This document shows, piece by piece, positions 40,521 to 44,938 of a stretch of 44,938 bases of DNA; within the stretch, counting starts at the first letter, position 1, and every line of letters starts with the position of its first letter. Origin of the DNA: Klebsiella pneumoniae (GTDB lineage: Bacteria > Pseudomonadota > Gammaproteobacteria > Ga0077536); contig CAMCBY010000001.1 of the NCBI GenBank assembly GCA_945873015.1, forward strand, positions 1 through 44,938, read 5' to 3'. A model generated the notes under the pieces. That model had not been told where the DNA came from. It did no database searches and was given only the letters and a program-made list of their open reading frames with translations. The position numbers and the translations under genes were made by a program.

Positions 40521-40742
40521 ATGAAATTCGAAATCGAATACTGCGTACAGTGAAACTATCTGCCTAAAGCCCTCCGTGCGAGGGATGTATTACTGGCAGG
40601 GGCTGAACACCAGGTCGAATTGGTGCAAGGCCGCGGCGGCGTGTTCGACATCCGCCGCAATGGTGCGCTGGTCTATTCCAAAAAATCGACCGGCCGGTAT
40701 CCGACCGACACCGAATTAAACGCGCTGCTGACATCCCCGTAG
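40521..40742 (+). CDS. SelW-like (Rdx family) selenoprotein with in-frame UGA
   Basis: Reading ATG 40521 to TAG 40742 gives 73 residues with one in-frame TGA (40551-40553) as codon 11. The sequence is MKFEIEYCVQ, Sec, NYLPKALRARDVLLAG, then GRGGVFDIRRNGALVYSKKS and TGRYPTDTELNALL. This fits the SelW/SelT/SelH (Rdx) thioredoxin-like family: a C-x-x-U or C-x-x-C redox motif after the first strand, and the G-G-x-F-x-I ... S-K-K-x-x-G-R-x-P pattern at the end. The UGA sits exactly at the second redox position, and homology continues beyond it. A SECIS-like hairpin follows. It starts 7 bp after cinA without a clear ribosome-binding site, so coupling is likely. The redox substrate is unknown. Confidence 0.85.
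40560..40599 (+). promoter_or_regulatory. Bacterial SECIS-like hairpin
   Basis: Just after the UGA at 40551-40553, CCCTC (40570-40574) pairs with GAGGG (40580-40584) around the loop CGTGC, and an outer CTGCC (40560-40564) pairs with GGCAG (40595-40599). The apical loop begins 21 bases after the UGA and has G followed by U near its 5' side, as described for bacterial SECIS elements that recruit SelB. The hairpin lies within the coding sequence, as bacterial SECIS elements do. Confidence 0.7.
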
Positions 40743-40760
40743 CTGCGAATTCATTCGCAC
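40739..40760 (+). repeat. Solo REP element (family A)
   Basis: Head GTAG at 40739-40742 followed by the hairpin TGCGAAT ... ATTCGCA (40744-40759). It matches the units at 120-196 with a base change in the stem and loop. The TAG stop codon of the selenoprotein gene is part of the GTAG head, so the REP abuts or supplies the gene end. Confidence 0.75.
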
Positions 40761-40773
40761 ATTCAAAGGTGAT

Positions 40774-41091
40774 CTAATTGCCGCCCAGCGGCTGCACCAC
40801 GCGTTTTACCACCCCGACGGTTGCCTCCAGCGTGCCGACCGCGATGCCGGCGCCGCCTTCGATGACCGCGCCTGCCGCGTTCACGGCGCCTTTGGCGGTG
40901 CCCACCACCGCGCCGGCCAGCGGCCCATTGCGGCGATTTTCTTCCTGCATACCTTCGACGATTTTGACCGGTGCGGTGACGGCCTGCACGGTGCCATCGG
41001 CGGCGCGTTGTACGCCACTATCGACAGCCAGGGCGGCACGCATTGGCAGCAAGCCGATAAACAATAACGCGGGAATTCGAATGGATGTCAT
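40774..41091 (-). CDS. Small secreted Gly/Ala/Val-rich protein of unknown function
   Basis: A 105-residue protein with a clear signal peptide (TSIRIPALLFIGLLPMRAALA, split between basic start and cleavage at ALA-VD). The mature part is unusual: TAPVKIVEGMQEENRR, then repeated small-residue segments GPLAGAVVGTAKGAVNAAGAV and IEGGAGIAVGTLEATVGVV, ending KRVVQPLGGN. The G-A-V periodicity resembles membrane-active or self-assembling helices rather than an enzyme. AAGAGGG lies upstream of the ATG. I do not recognise a family. It lies between the REP and the AlkA-like gene on the same strand as the latter. Confidence 0.65.
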   Translation of the reverse strand: MTSIRIPALLFIGLLPMRAALAVDSGVQRAADGTVQAVTAPVKIVEGMQEENRRNGPLAGAVVGTAKGAVNAAGAVIEGGAGIAVGTLEATVGVVKRVVQPLGGN

Positions 41092-41204
41092 GGTCGACCC
41101 TCTTGATGCGAGGCGTGCGGCACTTTGCCGCAGGCACGGCCGACCTTAGCAGTGCCGGCCTTACGCAAACCTTGCGTCAAGTCGCAACACCGGCCATGCG
41201 CCAC

Positions 41205-41849
41205 TCAACCGATATCCGCCGCACGCCACATATACCAGCTTGCCACGGTGCGATAGGGCGCCCAGCGTTCGCCATAACGCGCGAGCTCGCGCGGGGTCGG
41301 CATTTCTTTCTTGCCGAAAGTCAGCATATAACCCTTACGCACACCGAAATCATCGACCGGCAACACGTCAGGCCGGCCGAGACGGAACATCAACAGCATT
41401 TCCACCGTCCAGCGCCCGATACCACGCACCGCGGTCAGTTGCGTGATCAGCGTTTCATTGTCGAGTCTGGCGGCCTGTTTGATGGTCGGAATTTCTTTGG
41501 CCAGCGTGCGCGCCGCGAGATCACGCAAGGCCAAGGTCTTGTTCCTCGACAGACCCGCGCTACGCAAGGTCGCATCGTCAAGCTCAATGAGACCGGCCGC
41601 GGTCGGCCCTGCACTCGGACGCGGAAAGAGCTGGCACAGACGCTCGAAAATGGTCGCCGCCGCCTTGCCATGTAACTGCTGATAGACCACTGACTGAGCG
41701 AGCGCGGCAAACACACTCGGCGTGGCGCGCACTTCCATCTGGAACGGACCGATGCGTTCAATCATGCGGCGCATACGCGCACTGCTGTCACACAGATGCG
41801 CGATGGCATCTTCGGTGGCGAATTCAAAAATCTGGTTGTGAACGCTCAT
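41205..41849 (-). CDS. DNA-3-methyladenine glycosylase II (AlkA-like)
   Basis: A 214-residue helix-hairpin-helix DNA glycosylase that removes alkylated purines in base excision repair. The core reads ALAQSVVYQQLHGKAAATIF, LDDATLRSAGLSRNKTLALR, then the HhH-GPD signature LTAVRGIGRWTVEMLLMF with catalytic Asp in DVLPVDDFGVRKGY. It lacks the AlkA N-terminal and Ada domains, as in many short members. The start at 41849 (MSVHNQIFEF) follows AGAGGAA; the frame continues upstream to 42344 but that part overlaps the divergent glycosyltransferase gene and is not coding. Confidence 0.88.
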   Translation of the reverse strand: MSVHNQIFEFATEDAIAHLCDSSARMRRMIERIGPFQMEVRATPSVFAALAQSVVYQQLHGKAAATIFERLCQLFPRPSAGPTAAGLIELDDATLRSAGLSRNKTLALRDLAARTLAKEIPTIKQAARLDNETLITQLTAVRGIGRWTVEMLLMFRLGRPDVLPVDDFGVRKGYMLTFGKKEMPTPRELARYGERWAPYRTVASWYMWRAADIG

Positions 41850-41979
41850 CGTCGCGTATTCCTCTGCCTGCAGGGTCGCGACAGTGTAGCCGCGAACCGA
41901 CAGCACGCAGAGAGGCCTGCGCGCAAAACTGGAACGCTCTTTGCTCTGCTGCTTACACACAGCCAGCGGGAGAGAGGCA

Positions 41980-44001
41980 ATGTCGCGGCCGAGCCGCCTT
42001 TTCAGCGCAAATTCCGGGTCTTCCGGTAAATATGCCGAGCGCGCGGCGGAAAATTTTGCCGCCGGCGACCTCGCCCAGGCGGAACGATCTTGCCGGCGCG
42101 CCTTGGCGCGCGGCACCACCGATGGCGATCTATGGCACATGCTGGCCGCGATCCTGCTCGCCACCGGCAGACTGCCCGACGCGCGTGATGCGATAGGCCG
42201 CGCGCGGCGCCTGAGCCCAGGCGATGCCGACTTTGCCAATACCGAAGCCCTGCTCATGGAGCGCGACGGGGATGCCGGGGCTGCGGCCAGTGCGTGGCGC
42301 AATCTGCTCATGCGCAGTCCCGAACACGCTGACGCCTGGTACAACCTCGGCCGCCTGGCGCTGCACGGGGGCCACCCGCGCGAAGCGATGGACTTGTTGC
42401 TGCGCGCGGTGCAATTGCGCCCACGCTGGGCCGATGCTTACAAGAACCTCGGTGATGCGTGTTTCGCGCAGGGCGATGTCGAAGCCGCCGAGGCCGCCTT
42501 TCAGGCCGCTTTGCAGTGCGCGCCCGGCGATGGCGACAGCCTCGCCAATCTTGCGCGCTTGCGCCAGGAGGCGGACGATTATCCCGCCGCTCTCGGCCAC
42601 TATCGCGCCGCACTTGCGGCGGGCGCCGATCATGCGACGCTGTTGCGCTCGGCGCTGTTGATGCCGATCTTCTGTCTCAACGCGAGTGAGACAGCGGTGC
42701 ATCGCACCCGCATCGAAAACAATCTCGAAGGTCTGCTCGAGCGCTCGCTCACACTCAGCGAGCCATCGCGCAGCCTCGCCACGCCGGCATTCTATTTCGC
42801 CTATCAGGGGCTGGATGACCGGCCACTCATGACGGCACTCGGCGAGGTGGTGGGGCGTGCGTGGCGGCCGACGCCGCTGCCACGGGTCAGAGCCGCGCCG
42901 CGCCCGCGCATCGCGTTCGTGTCGGCGCATTTTAAACAGCACACCATCGCGCGTTTGTATGTGCCCTTGCTGGAGCGTTTATCGCGCCGCGACTTCGACG
43001 TCGCGGTGCTGAGCATTGGTCAACATGATGGGCCGCTGGCGACACGCATCGCACAGGCCGCCGACCACGCGCTCGCGGTGCCGGAAGATCTCGACGCCGC
43101 GCGTCACGGACTGGCTGCGCTCGCGCCCGATGTGGTGGTGTATTGCGACATCGGTATGGACCCGTGGAGTTATTACCTCGCGGCTGAACGTCAGGCCCCG
43201 GTGCAATGCGTCACCTGGGGCCACCCGGTCACGAGCGGGCTCGCCAATGTCGACTACTTCCTGTCCTCGCAACTCATCGAGCCGCCGGATGCAGCCCGCC
43301 ATTACCGCGAGCAGCTGATTCAACTGCCGAGTTGGCCGGTGTTGTACGAAGAGCCGCTGCCGCCACGCAGTGTGGTGACGCGCCGTGATTTCGGCTTTGC
43401 AGCAGGTGAACACATTTATCTGTGCCCACAGAGTCTGTTCAAGCTGCACCCGGATTTTGATGCCTATCTCGCCGCCATCCTGCGCCTCGACCCGCGCGGC
43501 GTGGTGGTATTGCTGGACAGCCGTGCGGCCTGGCGCACACGCCTGGAGGCGCGTTTTGCCTACGCCGTGCCCGACATCTCGACCCGTATTCGTTTTATTC
43601 CGCCGGTCAATTCGCAGGACTTCGGGGCGCTGCTGGCGGCGGCCGATGTGGTGCTCGACACGCTGCATTTCAGCGGCGGCTACACCAGCTTTGAAACCAT
43701 CTGGGCCGAGACGCCGTTCGTCACCGAACGCGGTGCCTATATGCGCGGCCGTGTCACGGCCGGGCTGTGCGACCTGCTGGGTCTCGACGAAGCCCTCGCC
43801 CACGGCGCTGACGATTACGCGCGGCGAGCCGTCGCGCTCGCCACCGACGGCGATGTGCGCGATGTCATGCGCACCAAGCTCGCCCGTCGCAAACGTCAGT
43901 TGCTGGCGCAGGACGACCTGGTGCTGCCGGCCTTCCACGAATTTTTTACGCACGCACTGGATGTCGCTGAGCGCGACCGCACCAAGGAGGTTGCCCCATG
44001 A
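41980..44001 (+). CDS. TPR/O-GlcNAc-transferase-like glycosyltransferase
   Basis: A 673-residue protein with N-terminal TPRs (about 15-230: AERAAENFAAGDLAQAERSC, DAWYNLGRLALHGGHPREAM, ADAYKNLGDACFAQGDVEAA) and a glycosyltransferase family 41 domain (about 300-655). Landmarks of the latter: RIAFVSAHFKQHTIARLYV, CVTWGHPVTSGLANVDYFLS, YLCPQSLFKLHPDFDAYLAA and VVLDTLHFSGGYTSFETIWA. These match OGT/SPINDLY positions for sugar-nucleotide binding, with His in the usual N-G-H-T-T region changed to G-Y-T-S. It is probably cytoplasmic. GGGAGAGAGG supports ATG 41980. Its stop overlaps the radical SAM gene start (ATGA), so the two are translated together. Confidence 0.85.
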   Translation: MSRPSRLFSANSGSSGKYAERAAENFAAGDLAQAERSCRRALARGTTDGDLWHMLAAILLATGRLPDARDAIGRARRLSPGDADFANTEALLMERDGDAGAAASAWRNLLMRSPEHADAWYNLGRLALHGGHPREAMDLLLRAVQLRPRWADAYKNLGDACFAQGDVEAAEAAFQAALQCAPGDGDSLANLARLRQEADDYPAALGHYRAALAAGADHATLLRSALLMPIFCLNASETAVHRTRIENNLEGLLERSLTLSEPSRSLATPAFYFAYQGLDDRPLMTALGEVVGRAWRPTPLPRVRAAPRPRIAFVSAHFKQHTIARLYVPLLERLSRRDFDVAVLSIGQHDGPLATRIAQAADHALAVPEDLDAARHGLAALAPDVVVYCDIGMDPWSYYLAAERQAPVQCVTWGHPVTSGLANVDYFLSSQLIEPPDAARHYREQLIQLPSWPVLYEEPLPPRSVVTRRDFGFAAGEHIYLCPQSLFKLHPDFDAYLAAILRLDPRGVVVLLDSRAAWRTRLEARFAYAVPDISTRIRFIPPVNSQDFGALLAAADVVLDTLHFSGGYTSFETIWAETPFVTERGAYMRGRVTAGLCDLLGLDEALAHGADDYARRAVALATDGDVRDVMRTKLARRKRQLLAQDDLVLPAFHEFFTHALDVAERDRTKEVAP

Positions 44002-44938
44002 AACCGCGCACACTGTTCGTCAAACCACCCGATCCGTTTCTCGAGGACGAGTTCGTCTATCAGCAACTTGCACCGCATTACCTGCAATCGTGGCTGGACG
44101 TGCATGGTTATCCGTCCGCACTGCTGGTGTTGTATGTGCGCACGCGGGCCGATGGCAGTCGCACGCCCCCCACGCGGCTGGCGGACTGCCACATGTTGTT
44201 CATCGAGGACGGTGAATTGGTGCTCGACCAGCCGTTCGACAGCGCGGTGTTCGCGGGTTTTGACCTCATCGCGCTATCGGTGATGACGCCGCAGGCCGAA
44301 TACGCGCGCTGGGTCACCGCCACGGTGCGGCGCGAACAGCCCCGGGCACGGGTCATGATCGGCGGCAGCCATGCGCGCTACTACCTCGAGCAGGTGGTGG
44401 GCGAAACGGGGCTGGAAGCCTGTGATTACGTGGTGCCCCAGGACGGTTGGCAACCATTGCTCGAGGTGTTGTCCGCCGGCCTGCCCGACAGAGGCCGCGG
44501 CCATGTCATGTCGCATCAACACGACCTCTCGGAAATCATCATGCCGCCCACCCGGCCGCTGGCCTTGATGTCGCGCTATCGCTACGAGATTGCCGGCCTG
44601 CCGGCCTTTCATACCGTGACCGCGCTCGGCTGCCCGTTCACCTGCCACTTCTGCGAGGCGGGCGGTGAACGTACGCGCTACTTTCCGACTGCGATGATCG
44701 ACAACGATCTCAAAACCATGGCCGCCACCCATCGTGCGCTCGGGCGCGAACATTATGCCGTGATGTTCTTCGACGACGTGGGGCTGCTGAATCCGCGTCA
44801 GACCCGCGCCTTGGCAGAACGGGTGGCCAAACATGGCTACAGCGCATGGCGAGCCTTCACCCATGCTTATCTCATCGTGCGCCACGGCGAGAATCTGCTC
44901 GGACCGTTCGCCGACACCGGCGGGCGGCGCGTGGGTAT
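43998..44938 (+). CDS. B12-binding-domain radical SAM enzyme (N-terminal part)
   Basis: The first 313 codons of a gene that continues beyond the right edge. The N-terminal part (about 1-165) looks like a cobalamin-binding Rossmann domain: TLFVKPPDPFLEDEFVYQQL, AGFDLIALSVMTPQAEYARW, ARVMIGGSHARYYL and CDYVVPQDGWQPLLEVL. The radical SAM cluster motif is GCPFTCHFCEAG (C-x-x-x-C-x-x-C), followed by YAVMFFDDVGLLNPRQTRAL, where FFDD is the usual strand after the cluster. Such enzymes methylate, cyclise or rearrange unactivated carbons in lipids, natural products or peptides. It overlaps the glycosyltransferase gene by four bases, implying one pathway. The substrate cannot be inferred. Confidence 0.85.
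   Translation, partial: MKPRTLFVKPPDPFLEDEFVYQQLAPHYLQSWLDVHGYPSALLVLYVRTRADGSRTPPTRLADCHMLFIEDGELVLDQPFDSAVFAGFDLIALSVMTPQAEYARWVTATVRREQPRARVMIGGSHARYYLEQVVGETGLEACDYVVPQDGWQPLLEVLSAGLPDRGRGHVMSHQHDLSEIIMPPTRPLALMSRYRYEIAGLPAFHTVTALGCPFTCHFCEAGGERTRYFPTAMIDNDLKTMAATHRALGREHYAVMFFDDVGLLNPRQTRALAERVAKHGYSAWRAFTHAYLIVRHGENLLGPFADTGGRRVG

Noticed and set aside
41850..42344. A 165-residue N-terminal extension of the AlkA-like glycosylase
   Set aside because: The extension is Arg/Ser-rich, unlike the family, and overlaps the opposite glycosyltransferase gene; ATG 41849 has a good ribosome-binding site.
1..44938. CRISPR array or tRNA/rRNA genes
   Set aside because: No regularly spaced direct repeats and no cloverleaf or rRNA-like segment was recognised; the repeats present are inverted REP-type or dispersed elements.

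Overview
The window is GC-rich and densely coded, and reads as a gammaproteobacterial chromosome. Reasons: phoB-phoR beside phoU; a leuS-lptE-holA-proA-nadD-rsfS-rlmH-maf run; lipoproteins and outer-membrane assembly genes; a large chemotaxis operon; and REP-type palindromes between genes. A PEP-CTERM protein with a PrsT-like TPR protein, a cytochrome P450, a large acyl-CoA dehydrogenase, an HSL-type hydrolase and a XoxG-like cytochrome c suggest a free-living or environmental heterotroph. I cannot name a genus from sequence alone. No tRNA, rRNA, CRISPR array, prophage or complete insertion sequence was seen.

Layout. 1-2304: end of phoU, converging on phoB-phoR across a REP pair. 2600-10685: a small ComEA-like protein, a clear terminator, then the housekeeping run from leuS to maf, mostly with overlapping or nearly touching genes. 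10859-13712: APH-like kinase, VOC protein and a secreted GlcG/HbpS-like protein, closed by a 145-bp element with terminal inverted repeats. 14063-15906: membrane protein, NlpC/P60 lipoprotein and macro-domain protein. 16224-20448: PEP-CTERM protein, PrsT-like TPR protein and a small membrane-anchored protein. 20459-23681: LysR regulator divergent from a Tat-exported DUF1329 protein and a lipid-anchored cytochrome c. 23799-26450: a gene broken by an amber stop, a nested pair of inverted repeats, an acyl-CoA dehydrogenase and a second copy of the dispersed repeat. 26475-27383: alpha/beta hydrolase. 27530-36608: a probable sigma-28 promoter followed by mcp-cheY-STAS-cheA-mcp-cheW-cheR-cheD-cheB. 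36632-41849: ketopantoate-reductase-like gene, P450, REP pair, cinA, a 73-residue SelW-like selenoprotein, a solo REP, a small secreted protein and an AlkA-type glycosylase. 41980-44938: an OGT-like TPR glycosyltransferase overlapping a B12-binding radical SAM gene that runs off the window.

The most notable hidden feature is at 40521-40742. A UGA sits exactly where the second cysteine of the CxxC motif belongs in a SelW/Rdx-family protein, and a bacterial-SECIS-like hairpin follows it. Ordinary gene calling truncates or misses this gene. The second theme is repeats: two REP families recur in head-to-head pairs, one pair inserted inside a larger inverted repeat, plus a dispersed element with 12-bp terminal inverted repeats. 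The third is the glycosyltransferase/radical SAM pair at the right edge, whose substrate is unknown.
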